Positions 45,328-54,544 of a stretch of 64,000 bases of DNA are shown here, in pieces. The translations under genes were made by a program, and so were the position numbers. The first letter of the stretch is position 1. The number at the start of each line of letters is the position of its first letter. The notes beneath the pieces are model-generated. The model searched no databases. It had not been told where the DNA came from and worked only from the letters and a program-made list of their open reading frames with translations. The stretch is taken from positions 72,588 to 136,587 of the forward strand of contig CAKQEA010000003.1 in the NCBI GenBank assembly GCA_934229785.1, written 5' to 3'. Origin of the DNA: an uncultured Anaeroplasmataceae bacterium (GTDB taxonomy: Bacteria; Bacillota_I; Bacilli_A; Acholeplasmatales; Anaeroplasmataceae).

Positions 45328-46914
45328 ATGTCGTTTTATTTAAATAAAAGTAATGATTTGTTTTTTGACTCTATAAATGCAGACATATATGTTGATAAAA
45401 CAATGCTGATAGGTAACTGTAATAGATTAATAAGAAAACCAAATAAATTTATGTGTATTACACGTCCCCGTCGTTTTGGAAAAACAATGGCTCTATCTAT
45501 GCTTAATGCTTATTATTCAAAAGGCTGTGATTCTGCATCTTTATTTGATAAATTAAATATAGCAAGTGATAACTCATATTTAAAGCATTTAAATAAACAT
45601 AATGTTATTTGGATTGATATGGCAAGCGTATATGCAGATACTATAGATAAAAACACATTTGTTGAAAAGCTAGCAAGTGAAATAATGGATGATTTAAAAC
45701 ATGCATATCCTGACATTTTAACTAATTCTTTTGATACATTAAGGAAATGCTTTAATGAACTAAATTCTAAATTAAATGAAAGATTTATTTTTTTAATAGA
45801 TGAATGGGATGTTATATTTAGAGAAGAAGAATATAATTATAAGTTATGTGATGATTATATTATGTTCTTAAGAGGATTATTTAAATCTTCAGATGTATCA
45901 GCTTGTATAGATTTAGTTTATATGACAGGAATACTTCCAATTAGAAGATATTCAACTCAATCAACCTTAAATATGTTTACTGAGTATAATATGATTAGAC
46001 CAAGAGGCTTTGAGTCATTTTTAGGTTTTACTGAAGAAGAAGTTAAGGATTTATGTAAGAAGTATAATAGAGACTTTAACAAAATAAGCCAGTGGTATAA
46101 TGGATATAAATTAGGTGATGTTTCATTATATAATCCAAAATCAGTTGTTGAGGCTGTTTTAAGTGGAGAATATGGGGATTATTGGACTCAAACATCAGCT
46201 ATTGAAGCAGTTACAAATTATATGAATTATGACAATGGTGCGCTTAAGGGTATTATTGCTAGGATGTTAAGTGGTGATAAAGTAAGTGTAAATGTTTCAA
46301 GATTTGATAATGATTTAACAAAGGTTAATTCAGCAGATTCTGCATTAACAGTATTAATTCATTTAGGCTATTTAGGATTTATAAAAGGAGAAGAATTAGG
46401 CTATGGATATTGTTATATCCCAAATTATGAAATAAGACAAGAATTTGTAAATGCCATATTGGAGTTAGACTGGAAGGAAATATATAACCCTATTTCTAAT
46501 TCAAAAAAATTATATGAAGAAACATTAAAAGGTAATGTAGAATTTATAAATAAAACATTAGATCAAAATCATAAGGATTTAGCAGGACCATTTAATAAGA
46601 ATAAAGAGGATATATTAGGAATTATAGTAGAAATATCATACTATAATGCAAAACAATTCTATAATATAAAAAAAGAGGATACATCTATTTTAGGAAGATC
46701 TGATTTATCCTTTATACCATATGATAATAATCATATACCATTTATAGTAGAGCTTAAGATTAATTCATCAGCTGAAGAGGCAATAGAACAAATAAAACAA
46801 AAAAAGTATTTTAATTCACTAGGTGATTATCATGGTAAGGTATTATTACTAGGAATATCATATGATGAAAAGACATTAAAGCACTCGTCTAGGGTTCTAA
46901 TAATTGAAATATAA
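45328..46914 (+). CDS. AAA-ATPase-like protein with C-terminal PD-(D/E)XK nuclease domain
   Basis: 528 residues. The AAA-ATPase_like domain begins MSFYLNKSNDLFFDSINADIYVDKT, with ITRPRRFGKTMALSML as the P-loop (~48-63) and FLIDEWD as Walker B. The C-terminal PDDEXK_9 domain has IVEISYYNAKQ, GRSDLSFIPYD and IVELKINSSAEEAIEQIKQKKY, carrying the acidic and E-x-K catalytic residues. The family is abundant in gut Firmicutes and Bacteroidetes, of unknown role, perhaps defence. I take the ATG at 45328 after GAGGAGAGG; the in-frame GTG at 45313 overlaps that site. A decayed copy lies just upstream. Confidence 0.85.
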   Translation: MSFYLNKSNDLFFDSINADIYVDKTMLIGNCNRLIRKPNKFMCITRPRRFGKTMALSMLNAYYSKGCDSASLFDKLNIASDNSYLKHLNKHNVIWIDMASVYADTIDKNTFVEKLASEIMDDLKHAYPDILTNSFDTLRKCFNELNSKLNERFIFLIDEWDVIFREEEYNYKLCDDYIMFLRGLFKSSDVSACIDLVYMTGILPIRRYSTQSTLNMFTEYNMIRPRGFESFLGFTEEEVKDLCKKYNRDFNKISQWYNGYKLGDVSLYNPKSVVEAVLSGEYGDYWTQTSAIEAVTNYMNYDNGALKGIIARMLSGDKVSVNVSRFDNDLTKVNSADSALTVLIHLGYLGFIKGEELGYGYCYIPNYEIRQEFVNAILELDWKEIYNPISNSKKLYEETLKGNVEFINKTLDQNHKDLAGPFNKNKEDILGIIVEISYYNAKQFYNIKKEDTSILGRSDLSFIPYDNNHIPFIVELKINSSAEEAIEQIKQKKYFNSLGDYHGKVLLLGISYDEKTLKHSSRVLIIEI

Positions 46915-46920
46915 TTGATT

Positions 46921-46946
46921 GGAGTAACTGTTATGTTACTCCTTTT
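46921..46946 (+). terminator. Terminator after the AAA/PDDEXK gene
   Basis: GGAGTAAC and GTTACTCC pair across 6 bases, followed by TTTT. Confidence 0.8.
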
Positions 46947-47010
46947 AAATATGTTAAAAAAATATTTTGAAAAGTTCGTTAACTACAGATGAAAAAATTT
47001 AAAAAAATTA

Positions 47011-47039
47011 TTGACTCCAACAATTCTGTTTGCTATAAT
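47011..47039 (+). promoter_or_regulatory. Promoter of the rplK-rplA operon
   Basis: TTGACT (47011-47016), a 17-base spacer and TATAAT (47034-47039). It leaves an ~80-nt leader before rplK. Confidence 0.85.
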
Positions 47040-47069
47040 GTAAAAGTACGTGTATGTATGTACACTGGA

Positions 47070-47101
47070 GTGGGAGGACATTATGTGTCTGTTTAACCAC
47101 A
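47070..47101 (+). promoter_or_regulatory. GTGGGAGGA...CCACA leader motif before rplK
   Basis: GTGGGAGGA (47070-47078) and CCACA (47097-47101) form a GTGG/CCAC-closed stem. The same arrangement recurs before rplA, and GTGGGAGG also occurs in the S10 leader. Possibly an L1- or other ribosomal-protein-binding element. Confidence 0.45.
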
Positions 47102-47126
47102 TCATTGAAAGAAGGAGGAAATGATC

Positions 47127-47552
47127 ATGGCAAAGAAAGTTGTAAAAGAAGTTAAATTACAAATCCAAGCCGGCAAAGCAAATCCAGCTCCACCAGTAGG
47201 TCCAGCACTAGGACAGGCAGGTGTAAATATTCCAGGATTCTGTTCTCAATTCAATGAACAAACAAAGGACAAGATGGGATATACATTGCCAGTTGTTATC
47301 TCAGTTTATGAAGACCGTTCATTTACATTCGTTGTAAAGACTCCACCAGCTTCTGATTTATTATTAAAGGCTTGCGGAATTGAAAAAGGTTCTGAAAATT
47401 CTAAGAAGCACACTGTTGCAAAGATTTCTAGACAGAAATTAAGAGAAATTGGAGAAATGAAGATGCCTGACTTAAACGCTAATGACGTTGAAGCAGCTGC
47501 AAATATTATTGCAGGTACTGCACGTAATATGGGTATCGTAGTTGAAGACTAA
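47127..47552 (+). CDS. rplK: 50S ribosomal protein L11
   Basis: 141 residues starting [39 protein letters not shown]11 organises the GTPase-associated centre, binds thiostrepton-type drugs and is needed for RelA-type stringent sensing. The ATG at 47127 lies 8 bases after GGAGG; the in-frame ATG at 47121 is too close to the site. Confidence 0.97.
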   Translation: MAKKVVKEVKLQIQAGKANPAPPVGPALGQAGVNIPGFCSQFNEQTKDKMGYTLPVVISVYEDRSFTFVVKTPPASDLLLKACGIEKGSENSKKHTVAKISRQKLREIGEMKMPDLNANDVEAAANIIAGTARNMGIVVED

Positions 47553-47586
47553 TTTTTTTCAGGTTGTGATAAAACGACCTAAACTT

Positions 47587-47616
47587 GTGGGAGGAATACT
47601 TCCCGCTAATACCACA
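47587..47616 (+). promoter_or_regulatory. GTGGGAGGA...CCACA leader motif before rplA
   Basis: GTGGGAGGA (47587-47595) and CCACA (47612-47616), with an inner GGGAGG/CTTCCC hairpin. It is in the rplK-rplA intergenic region, the usual place for L1 autoregulation. Confidence 0.45.
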
Positions 47617-47632
47617 TTTTAGGAGGAATAAT

Positions 47633-48325
47633 ATGAAGAGAGGAAAGAAATACGTTGAAGCAGCTAAGCTTGTAGATTCAACAAAGATTTATGCAGCTAT
47701 TGAAGCATTAGATTTAGCTTGCAAAACTTCTACAGCTAAGTTTGATGCATCTGTTGATGTTGCATTCCGTTTAAATATTGATCCACGTAAGGCAGAGCAA
47801 AACATTCGTGGTGCTATCGTACTACCTAATGGTACTGGTAAGACTCGTAAAGTTTTAGTATTATGCCGTGGAGCAAAGCAAACAGAAGCTACAGAAGCTG
47901 GTGCTGATTATGTTGGTGAAACAGAGTTAATCAATAAGATTGCACAAGGTTGGTTTGATTTTGACGTTATCGTTGCTACACCAGATATGATGGGTCAATT
48001 AGGTAAATTAGGCCGTATCTTAGGACCTAAGGGCTTAATGCCAAATCCAAAGACTGGTACAGTAACTATGAATGTAGCACAAGCAGTTAAGGAAATTAAA
48101 GCAGGTAAGGTTGAATATCGTCCTGATAAGGTAGGTAACATTCAGTTAACTATTGGTAAGGTATCATTTGGCGCTGAAAAGCTTTTAGCTAACTTAAAGA
48201 CTGTATATGATGCTATCATGAAAGCTCGTCCTTCAACAGTTAAGGGAACTTATATTAAGAATGTATCAGTTGCATCTACTATGGGTCCTGGTGTTAAGGT
48301 TGACGCTGATTCTATTGCTAAGTAA
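47633..48325 (+). CDS. rplA: 50S ribosomal protein L1
   Basis: 230 residues starting [22 protein letters not shown] and carrying the L1 signature DVVVATPDM-like [35 protein letters not shown]. It forms the L1 stalk that guides E-site tRNA release. ATG 47633 follows AGGAGG by 7 bases. A longer frame from 47585 includes leader sequence and is rejected. Confidence 0.97.
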   Translation: MKRGKKYVEAAKLVDSTKIYAAIEALDLACKTSTAKFDASVDVAFRLNIDPRKAEQNIRGAIVLPNGTGKTRKVLVLCRGAKQTEATEAGADYVGETELINKIAQGWFDFDVIVATPDMMGQLGKLGRILGPKGLMPNPKTGTVTMNVAQAVKEIKAGKVEYRPDKVGNIQLTIGKVSFGAEKLLANLKTVYDAIMKARPSTVKGTYIKNVSVASTMGPGVKVDADSIAK

Positions 48326-48334
48326 TTTAATAAT

Positions 48335-48434
48335 TACCGAAGACAGTAGGTGGGTTATAAAACCCTTAATTTCTACCGAGGAATAGAAAAGATTTTGAAA
48401 TCTTCTTTTACTCTTTGGTAGAAGAAGATTTTTT
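48335..48434 (+). promoter_or_regulatory. L10 (rplJ) leader RNA with attenuator
   Basis: ACCGAAGACAGTAGGTGGG...CCTTAATTTCTACCGAGG matches the conserved L10 leader of Firmicutes, which is bound by L10(L12)4. Downstream, AAATCTTCTT (48398-48407) pairs with AAGAAGATTT (48422-48431) before a T run, a terminator. A competing hairpin AAGATTT/AAATCTT (48389-48404) could act as antiterminator. Confidence 0.88.
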
Positions 48435-48458
48435 CATTATAATAACGGAGGTGTAAAA

Positions 48459-48956
48459 ATGAAAGAAGTCATTTTGGCAAAACAGAATGAGGTTGCACAG
48501 GTTGCTGAAAAAATTAAGAATTCTGCAGCATTTGTAGCATTCAAGTATCAAGGAATGACAGTTGCTCAAATGCAAACATTACGTAGAGAAATGCGTGCTA
48601 ATGGCTGTGAGGTTGCAGTTATTAAGAATAATATTTCTAGACGTGCTGCTACAGAGTGTGGTTATGAAGCATTAACTGATATATTATCAGGACCAGTTGC
48701 TCTAGCATTTGCTGCAAGTGATGTTGTTGCCCCAGCTAAGATTTTATTCAAGGCTGCAGGTGCTGAAAACAGCAAAGTTGAAGTATTAAAAGGTGTTGTT
48801 GATGGAGATATTTTCAGTTTCGATCAATTAAAGGAATTATCAACATTACCATCTTACGAAACATTATTGACTCAGTTAGCTGCTGGTATGTTAGGAACTG
48901 TTTCTCAGTTAGCTATCGGTTTAAATATGTTAGTTGAAAAAGGACAAGAAGCCTAA
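48459..48956 (+). CDS. rplJ: 50S ribosomal protein L10
   Basis: 165 residues: MKEVILAKQNEVAQVAEKIKNSAAFVAFKYQGMTVAQMQTLRREMR is the RNA-binding N-domain. The C-terminal helix binds L7/L12 dimers. It forms the base of the stalk and autoregulates through the leader just upstream. GGAGGTG precedes the start. Confidence 0.97.
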   Translation: MKEVILAKQNEVAQVAEKIKNSAAFVAFKYQGMTVAQMQTLRREMRANGCEVAVIKNNISRRAATECGYEALTDILSGPVALAFAASDVVAPAKILFKAAGAENSKVEVLKGVVDGDIFSFDQLKELSTLPSYETLLTQLAAGMLGTVSQLAIGLNMLVEKGQEA

Positions 48957-48989
48957 TTATTAAAAATTATTATACGGAGGAAAATTAAA

Positions 48990-49361
48990 ATGGCTAAATT
49001 AACTAAAGAAGTATTTATTGAATCATTAAAAGAAATGACTATCCTTGAAATAAAGGAATTAGTAGACGCTATGAAGGAAGAATTCGGTATTGACCCAACT
49101 GCAGTTGCTGCTGCTCCTGCTGCTGGTGCTGCTGCAGCTGCTGCTGAACAAACTGAATTTGATGTTATCTTAGCTAACGCTGGTGCTGCAAAGCTTGGTG
49201 TTATCAAAGTTGTTAAGGAAGTAACTGGTTTAGGATTAAAGGAATCTAAGGAATTAGTTGATGGCGCACCAAAGCCTGTTAAGGAGAAGGTTTCTAAGGC
49301 TGAAGCTGAAGAATTAAAGGCTAAGTTAGAAGCTGCTGGTGCAACTGTTGAAATTAAGTAA
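48990..49361 (+). CDS. rplL: 50S ribosomal protein L7/L12
   Basis: 123 residues. The N-terminal dimerisation helices are followed by the alanine-rich hinge ([15 protein letters not shown]) and the C-terminal factor-binding domain ([32 protein letters not shown]). It recruits translational GTPases. CGGAGG precedes the start. Confidence 0.98.
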   Translation: MAKLTKEVFIESLKEMTILEIKELVDAMKEEFGIDPTAVAAAPAAGAAAAAAEQTEFDVILANAGAAKLGVIKVVKEVTGLGLKESKELVDGAPKPVKEKVSKAEAEELKAKLEAAGATVEIK

Positions 49362-49385
49362 TTTTAAAATTACGGATGAAAAATT

Positions 49386-49413
49386 GGCTTAAGTTTTTAC
49401 TTAAGCCTTTTTT
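49386..49413 (+). terminator. Terminator after rplL
   Basis: GGCTTAAGT/ACTTAAGCC with a TTTT loop, then TTTTTT. Confidence 0.9.
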
Positions 49414-49424
49414 AATAATTAATT

Positions 49425-50030
49425 ATGGAAAATCATCATTATTATTCAAAAACTCAGGATGATTTAATTTCTGAACCAAAAACATTTACTTTTAATTATA
49501 AAGACAATCAATTTAAATTTCACACTGATCATGGAGTTTTCTCAAAAGATTATATTGATTATGGATCATTTGTTATGTTAAATAGTTTTGTTCCTAACAA
49601 TATAAAACTTCCTATTTTAGATATGGGTGCTGGTTATGGTCCTATAGGTATTGTCGTATCTCGTTTATATGATAAGGAAGTAATTATGTGTGAAATTAAT
49701 GAAAGAGCATATCTTTTAAATAAGCAAAATATTTTAGAAAATAAAGCCTTAAAGGCTAAAGTATTTCACAGTGACTTATATGAATGTGTTGAAAATTTAA
49801 AATTTTCATCAGTTATTACTAATCCACCAATTAGAGCTGGTAAGCAGGTTGTATATGCTATATATGATGGTGCATATTTGCATCTTGAAGTTGGTGGCGA
49901 GCTTTGGGTTGTAATTCAAAAGAAACAAGGAGCTCCTTCATCTAGGGATCATTTACTTGAGGTGTTTGGCAATTGTGAAATTGTTAAAAAGGATAGAGGC
50001 TATTATATTCTAAAGTCAGTTAAAAAATAA
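49425..50030 (+). CDS. ybxB: RsmC-like class I SAM-dependent methyltransferase (YbxB type)
   Basis: 201 residues. Motif I LDMGAGYGPIGIVVS binds SAM. NPPIRAGK is the N-P-P-[IY] catalytic motif of base N-methyltransferases, matching the RsmC (16S G1207) half-length proteins of Firmicutes. Position directly after rplL is the Bacillus ybxB position. In Bacillus rpoB follows; here it does not. The terminator just upstream and absence of a clear ribosome binding site suggest low expression. Confidence 0.88.
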   Translation: MENHHYYSKTQDDLISEPKTFTFNYKDNQFKFHTDHGVFSKDYIDYGSFVMLNSFVPNNIKLPILDMGAGYGPIGIVVSRLYDKEVIMCEINERAYLLNKQNILENKALKAKVFHSDLYECVENLKFSSVITNPPIRAGKQVVYAIYDGAYLHLEVGGELWVVIQKKQGAPSSRDHLLEVFGNCEIVKKDRGYYILKSVKK

Positions 50031-50050
50031 TTTTATTTATTATAAAAATT

Positions 50051-50080
50051 AATTCCCTTTAATCTAAGGGGATTTTTTTT
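50051..50080. terminator. Terminator between ybxB and the DUF998 gene
   Basis: AATTCCCTT pairs with AAGGGGATT (one G-U) across 6 bases, followed by TTTTTT on the plus strand. It overlaps the stop of the convergent gene. Confidence 0.75.
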
Positions 50081-50703
50081 CTTTCTTTTTTTAAAGTGTA
50101 TATTCCAATCATTAGTTCAAATATTATTATTGGATATACTGCTAATCTTTCTAAAATTGCTAGAATTTGCGTTTTATTTATTATTGATGTATAAAATATT
50201 GTCATACTTGAAATAATGCCTATAATACCTAAAAAAATGCCCAAGCCTTTAAAAAATTTAGCTTTTTCATTTAGAAATATCATTGTTAAAATTACACATA
50301 AATTTCCACCTATAAAAACAAATGCTGTGGATATTTCATGCATCCCTAGGTAATCCTTGCCTCCATGAAAGATGGCAACTAAAATAGAACCTATTGCCAC
50401 TAATAAAGCGAGTGCAATTCCAAATGGTCTAAATTTTCTTTTTAAATAATTTTTCAAAAAAAATGTGTAGCTTAAAAAGAATAGAACACCAGAAATTATT
50501 AAGGCTAGGTTCATTAACAATGCTAATGGTGAAAATGTTGATGTTATATTATGCCATAACATGCCATTTGGTAAGGCAAGCTCACTGATTGTATTATAGA
50601 TATAGCCTCTATATGAGGCCTCACATCGGCTTATTGTTATAAATTCTGATATTAGATAAAATAAACTTGAAATTATAAATAATATTGATGCTATTTTTTT
50701 CAA
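50059..50703 (-). CDS. DUF998-like integral membrane protein
   Basis: 214 residues with about six to seven hydrophobic helices separated by short loops. The N-terminal ISEFI...YRGYIYNTISELALPNGMLWH and a later FHGGKDYLGMHEISTAFVFIGGN match the look of DUF998/DUF2834-type membrane proteins. No enzymatic motif is evident beyond conserved His residues in membrane-proximal positions. Function unknown. Divergent from the MarR gene. Confidence 0.6.
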   Translation of the reverse strand: MKKIASILFIISSLFYLISEFITISRCEASYRGYIYNTISELALPNGMLWHNITSTFSPLALLMNLALIISGVLFFLSYTFFLKNYLKRKFRPFGIALALLVAIGSILVAIFHGGKDYLGMHEISTAFVFIGGNLCVILTMIFLNEKAKFFKGLGIFLGIIGIISSMTIFYTSIINKTQILAILERLAVYPIIIFELMIGIYTLKKERKKIPLD

Positions 50704-50782
50704 GCTAAAACCTCCATCATAACTTATTATGGTGGTGTTTTTTTTATCTATTCATTTTTTTAAATAGTAATGAAATTTTTTC

Positions 50783-50829
50783 TTTACATATTATTATTTT
50801 TATGATAATATTGTTCATAAAGTGAACAA
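50783..50829 (+). promoter_or_regulatory. Promoter and palindromic operator of the marR-degV unit
   Basis: TTTACA (50783-50788), 17 bases, TAATAT (50806-50811). Immediately downstream is TTGTTCA (50811-50817), a 5-base spacer and TGAACAA (50823-50829). The position over the start region fits an operator for the MarR protein encoded next (inference). Confidence 0.65.
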
Positions 50830-50841
50830 AAGGAGAATGCT

Positions 50842-51261
50842 ATGATTGAAGAGGATTTATTAAATGCTTGGTTAAAAATGTCTGTTTGTATTAAGGGTAA
50901 TAGAATATTAAATGAATTATCTTTTAATGAAATAACAATTTTAAATGCTTTAAATGGCGATGATTTAACTTTTAAAATGATCTTAGAGAAAACTAAAATG
51001 TTAAAGTCACAGCTTAATAGAGTTTTGAATGCTTTAATTAATAAGAAAATGGTTATTTCTTATGCAAATAGTAATGATAAAAGAAGTGTAATTTATTCTT
51101 TAAATAATCAAAATAGAAAAGTTTATGATGATGAGCATAAAAGAGTATTGATGATTATGAATTCAATAAAAAACACATTAGGTGAAGAAGAAACTAAAAG
51201 ATTGGCTCTTGATATTGAGCGTGCTACTGATATTGTTAATAAAATTGGAGGAAGTATATGA
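50842..51261 (+). CDS. MarR-family transcriptional regulator
   Basis: 139 residues. The winged helix-turn-helix is visible: LSFNEITILNAL, then DDLTFKMILEKTKMLKSQLNRVLNALINKKMVISYANSNDKRSVIYSL (recognition helix and wing with D-x-R). N- and C-terminal helices would dimerise. The likely operator is the TTGTTCA palindrome 13 bases upstream, implying autoregulation. It overlaps degV by 4 bases. Ligand unknown. Confidence 0.88.
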   Translation: MIEEDLLNAWLKMSVCIKGNRILNELSFNEITILNALNGDDLTFKMILEKTKMLKSQLNRVLNALINKKMVISYANSNDKRSVIYSLNNQNRKVYDDEHKRVLMIMNSIKNTLGEEETKRLALDIERATDIVNKIGGSI

Positions 51262-52100
51262 AAATTGGTATTGTTACAGATTCGGCTTGTGATTTAAGCT
51301 ATGAAAGACAAAGAAAATTAAATATTAGTGTTTTACCACTTAAGGTTATATTTTCTGATGGTGAATATAGAGATGGTGTGGATTTGAAAAATGAGGAGTT
51401 CTTTTTAAAACTAATTGAAAATCAAGAATTTCCTCACACATCACAAATTACACCATTTGAGTATGAAGAGGTATTTGATGATTTATTAAAGGAATATGAT
51501 GAGATAATATGTATTACGTTATCTAAAAAAGTATCTGGTTGTTTTCAAAGTGCAACTATTGCTGCTAAGGAATTTGGTGATAAGGTTCATGTTGTAGATA
51601 GTGAAAATGTTTGTATTGGTGAAGGTGTTTTAGTTGAGCTATGTTGTTCTTTAAGAGATTTAAACAAGAATTGTAAAGAGATTGTTAGTATTTTAAATGA
51701 AAAGAAGAAAAAAATTAGAGTGTTGGCATTACTTGATACCTTGGAGTATTTAAAAAAAGGTGGAAGAATTAATGCTGCTACTGCTTTTATTGGTAATATG
51801 CTTGCGATAAAGCCTGTTATTTCAGTGGAGGATGGTAGGATAAAATTAAAGGGTAAGGCTAGAGGTTCTAAAAATGGTGGAAATAAACTAAGAGAATATA
51901 TATTATCAGGTAATGGAATAGATTTTAGTTTTCCTACTTCTTTAGCATATAGTGGTTTAAATGATACCTTACTTTTAAAATATCTTAGTGATCATAATGA
52001 TTTATATGGCGATCATAAAATTCCTATTTATTGTATCGGTTCAACAATAGGAGCGCATGTTGGTCCGGGTGCTATTGCGGTTGCTTTTTTTGAAAAATAA
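51258..52100 (+). CDS. DegV-family fatty-acid-binding protein
   Basis: 280 residues. Begins MKIGIVTDSACDLSYE with the DSACDL motif. HTSQITPFEYEEVFDDLL includes the T-S-Q-I/P fatty-acid head-group site, and LEYLKKGGRIN is the C-lobe signature. DegV/FakB proteins present fatty acids to FakA kinase for phospholipid synthesis. The start overlaps the MarR stop (ATGA). Coupling to a MarR regulator suggests fatty-acid-responsive control, an inference by analogy with FabT. Confidence 0.92.
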   Translation: MKIGIVTDSACDLSYERQRKLNISVLPLKVIFSDGEYRDGVDLKNEEFFLKLIENQEFPHTSQITPFEYEEVFDDLLKEYDEIICITLSKKVSGCFQSATIAAKEFGDKVHVVDSENVCIGEGVLVELCCSLRDLNKNCKEIVSILNEKKKKIRVLALLDTLEYLKKGGRINAATAFIGNMLAIKPVISVEDGRIKLKGKARGSKNGGNKLREYILSGNGIDFSFPTSLAYSGLNDTLLLKYLSDHNDLYGDHKIPIYCIGSTIGAHVGPGAIAVAFFEK

Positions 52101-52174
52101 GAATAATCACATTATTTTTCCATAAAATTATATTATAATTAAAAAATAATAAATTTAATGGAAGGGATTTTAAT

Positions 52175-53128
52175 ATGTGTACAGCAGCATCTTTTAAAAA
52201 TAATTATTTTGGTAGAAATTTAGACTACGAATTTTCTTATGGTGAAAAAATCACTATAGTTCCTAGACATTATAGATATAATTTTAAGTATTTGGGCTGT
52301 AATGATAATCATTATGCAATTATTGGAGTTGCTCATATTGATGATAATTATCCATTGTTTTATGATGGTATGAATGAATGTGGACTTGCTATGGCAGGAC
52401 TTAATTTTGTTGGTAATGCTTTTTATAATGATTTTGATGATAAAAAGAATAATGTTTGTCAATATGAGTTAATTTCTTATATTTTAGCAACCTGTAAAAA
52501 TGTTTTAGAGGTTATAGATAAATTTAAATGTATTAATATTTGTAATACTATGTATAAAAATTATCCTAATGCTTCACTTCATTGGATAATTAAAGATAAT
52601 AGTAGATGTATTGTAGTTGAAGCTATGAAGGATGGATTGTTTATTTATGATAACAAGGTTAAAGCTTTAACTAATAATCCACCATTTACATATCAGCTAG
52701 AAGCTTTAAAAAAATATTGTATGCTAACAAATGACGAACCAACTAATAATTTTAGCTTTGATAATCCTTTTTATAGTAGAGGAATGGGTGCAATAGGATT
52801 GCCTGGTGATTTATCAAGCCAATCTAGATTTGTTAGAGTTGCATTTACATCATATTTTTCTAAGGCAAATGATGATGAAATATCTAATGTCAATCAGCTT
52901 TTTCATATTCTAGAATCAGTATATCAGCAAAGAGGATGCTGTAAGGTTAATGATGGATATGAGATTACAATTTATACATCCTGTATGAATTTAAGTGAAG
53001 GTATTTATTATTATAAAACATATGATAATACTCAAATTAATGCTGTTGGTTTAAATAATGTTAATTTAAATACTGATAATTTATATTTGTATGAAATGAA
53101 AAAATGCGAGTTTAAGTTTCAAAATTGA
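52175..53128 (+). CDS. Linear amide C-N hydrolase (choloylglycine/bile salt hydrolase family)
   Basis: 317 residues of the Ntn-hydrolase choloylglycine family. Cys2 becomes the N-terminal nucleophile after Met removal (MCTAASF). Arg14 and Asp17 in GRNLDYE, Asn77 in AGLNF, Asn167 in LTNNPPF and Arg218 in QSRFVR occupy the positions of the BSH/penicillin V acylase catalytic residues. The set is complete, so the enzyme is probably active. Bile-salt and penicillin V specificity cannot be separated by eye. Cytoplasmic, no signal peptide. GGAAGGGA precedes the ATG. Supports a gut origin. Confidence 0.88.
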   Translation: MCTAASFKNNYFGRNLDYEFSYGEKITIVPRHYRYNFKYLGCNDNHYAIIGVAHIDDNYPLFYDGMNECGLAMAGLNFVGNAFYNDFDDKKNNVCQYELISYILATCKNVLEVIDKFKCINICNTMYKNYPNASLHWIIKDNSRCIVVEAMKDGLFIYDNKVKALTNNPPFTYQLEALKKYCMLTNDEPTNNFSFDNPFYSRGMGAIGLPGDLSSQSRFVRVAFTSYFSKANDDEISNVNQLFHILESVYQQRGCCKVNDGYEITIYTSCMNLSEGIYYYKTYDNTQINAVGLNNVNLNTDNLYLYEMKKCEFKFQN

Positions 53129-53160
53129 AGACACTACTATAATCATTCAATCAAAGCTTA

Positions 53161-53197
53161 AAAAAGGTTACTAACAATAGAGTTGGTAACCTTTTTT
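53161..53197. terminator. Terminator shared by convergent genes
   Basis: AAAAAGGTTACTAAC pairs with GTTGGTAACCTTTTT across 6 bases, with runs suited to both directions. Confidence 0.85.
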
Positions 53198-53210
53198 TGA
53201 AAATATTAAA

Positions 53211-54530
53211 TTATTTCATATAATCAAGATTTTTTTCTCGAAGCTCTTGCAAATAAAATGGAAGTGTTAAAATTTTATTTTCATTGTCAAAACCATAATT
53301 ATTTTTAGAAATTTTAACTGCATAGTTTAATTTATTATGCTCAGTAAATTTTTCAAGTGAATTTAATTTTCCTTTTGATTTTTTTAAATCAATTGGAATA
53401 ATAGTTGATTCGCTTTCAATAATAAATTCAAATTCTGAATCTCCTTTTCCCTTCCAATAAAACAATTTGTATCCGTAATTAACTAATTCGATTGAAACAT
53501 AATTTTCAAAAAATATACCACTAAGTGTATTTCTACCTTCATTAGATAAAAATACTTTCGGATTAATATTACTTTGATAGGTAAACATTCCCATATCAGA
53601 CAAATATAATCTATATAACGATTCATCAGAATCAACTAATGGAATGGTTACTTTTTCTTTTACTAATGAAGATTTATTAATTAAAAATGCTAAAGATAAC
53701 CAATCAATAGGTGATCTTATATCTCTACTTTTTAGATTTTTTTTAACCAATGAAGATTTAAAATTTTTTGATTCTTTATTAAGCTGATTATAAATATTTT
53801 CAAAAATTTTTTTTGAGCGAACAATTGATTTTGGGCTAGCTTGGTACAATTCCATATCGCCCAAATAATTGCCATACAAATCAACTAATACATCTTTAGC
53901 TACTTGATATGATTTGGTTTCTAAGAATTCATTTACAACCTCAGGCATTCCACCTAGCATTAAATAATCATAAAAATACTCTAATGCTTTATTATGTAAT
54001 AAATCATCAACCTTAGATTTGTTCTGATAAGATTTTTTGATTTCTTCATACAAAACATGATTTATATTATAAATAAACTCTTCAAAATCTAAAGGATATA
54101 TTGTTAATTGATTTATCTTACCAACTGGAAAAAGAAATTTATCGTCGCTAGAATTACCTTTTTTTCTATTTTCTCTTTGAATTTTAATTCTAACCATAGA
54201 ACCTGTAACAATTACAGGTATATCCTTATAATCTTGGCAAAAATATTTCATTAATGTGACAATAGGAAGACACTCTAGTGCTTCATCAAATATTAATAAG
54301 GTATTTGAATTAATCTTCATCCCTCTATCTAATGATAAGTAATTAATCACGTCTAAAGCATTAACATGTGTTTTGCAATAACTAACAAATTCATAATCAG
54401 TCCTGCAATCAATATATATATATTTATTTTTAAAATACTCCTCGGCAAAAATATTCTTTATAAGATAAGACTTGCCTACTTGCCTAGCTCCTGTTATTGC
54501 TGATTTTGTTACCCAATTATCGTTTGATTC
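53211..54530 (-). pseudogene. AAA_14/DUF4143-type ATPase, N-terminally truncated
   Basis: The minus-strand frame opens right after a TAA at 54531-54533 and reads ESNDNWVTKSAITGARQVGKSYLIKN. The Walker A (GARQVGKS) is therefore intact, but no ATG, GTG or TTG lies before it. The first usable start, GTG at 54350, is beyond the P-loop. Walker B TLLIFDEALE, the SMVRI sensor, YPLDFEEF and the C-terminal nuclease-like DUF4143 block (FELIIES...PIDLKKSKGKLNSL) follow normally. The 5' end was lost at the junction with the AlbA-2 gene 14 bases upstream. Either a pseudogene or a rare non-canonical start. Confidence 0.75.
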
Positions 54531-54544
54531 TTATCTTCATGTAT

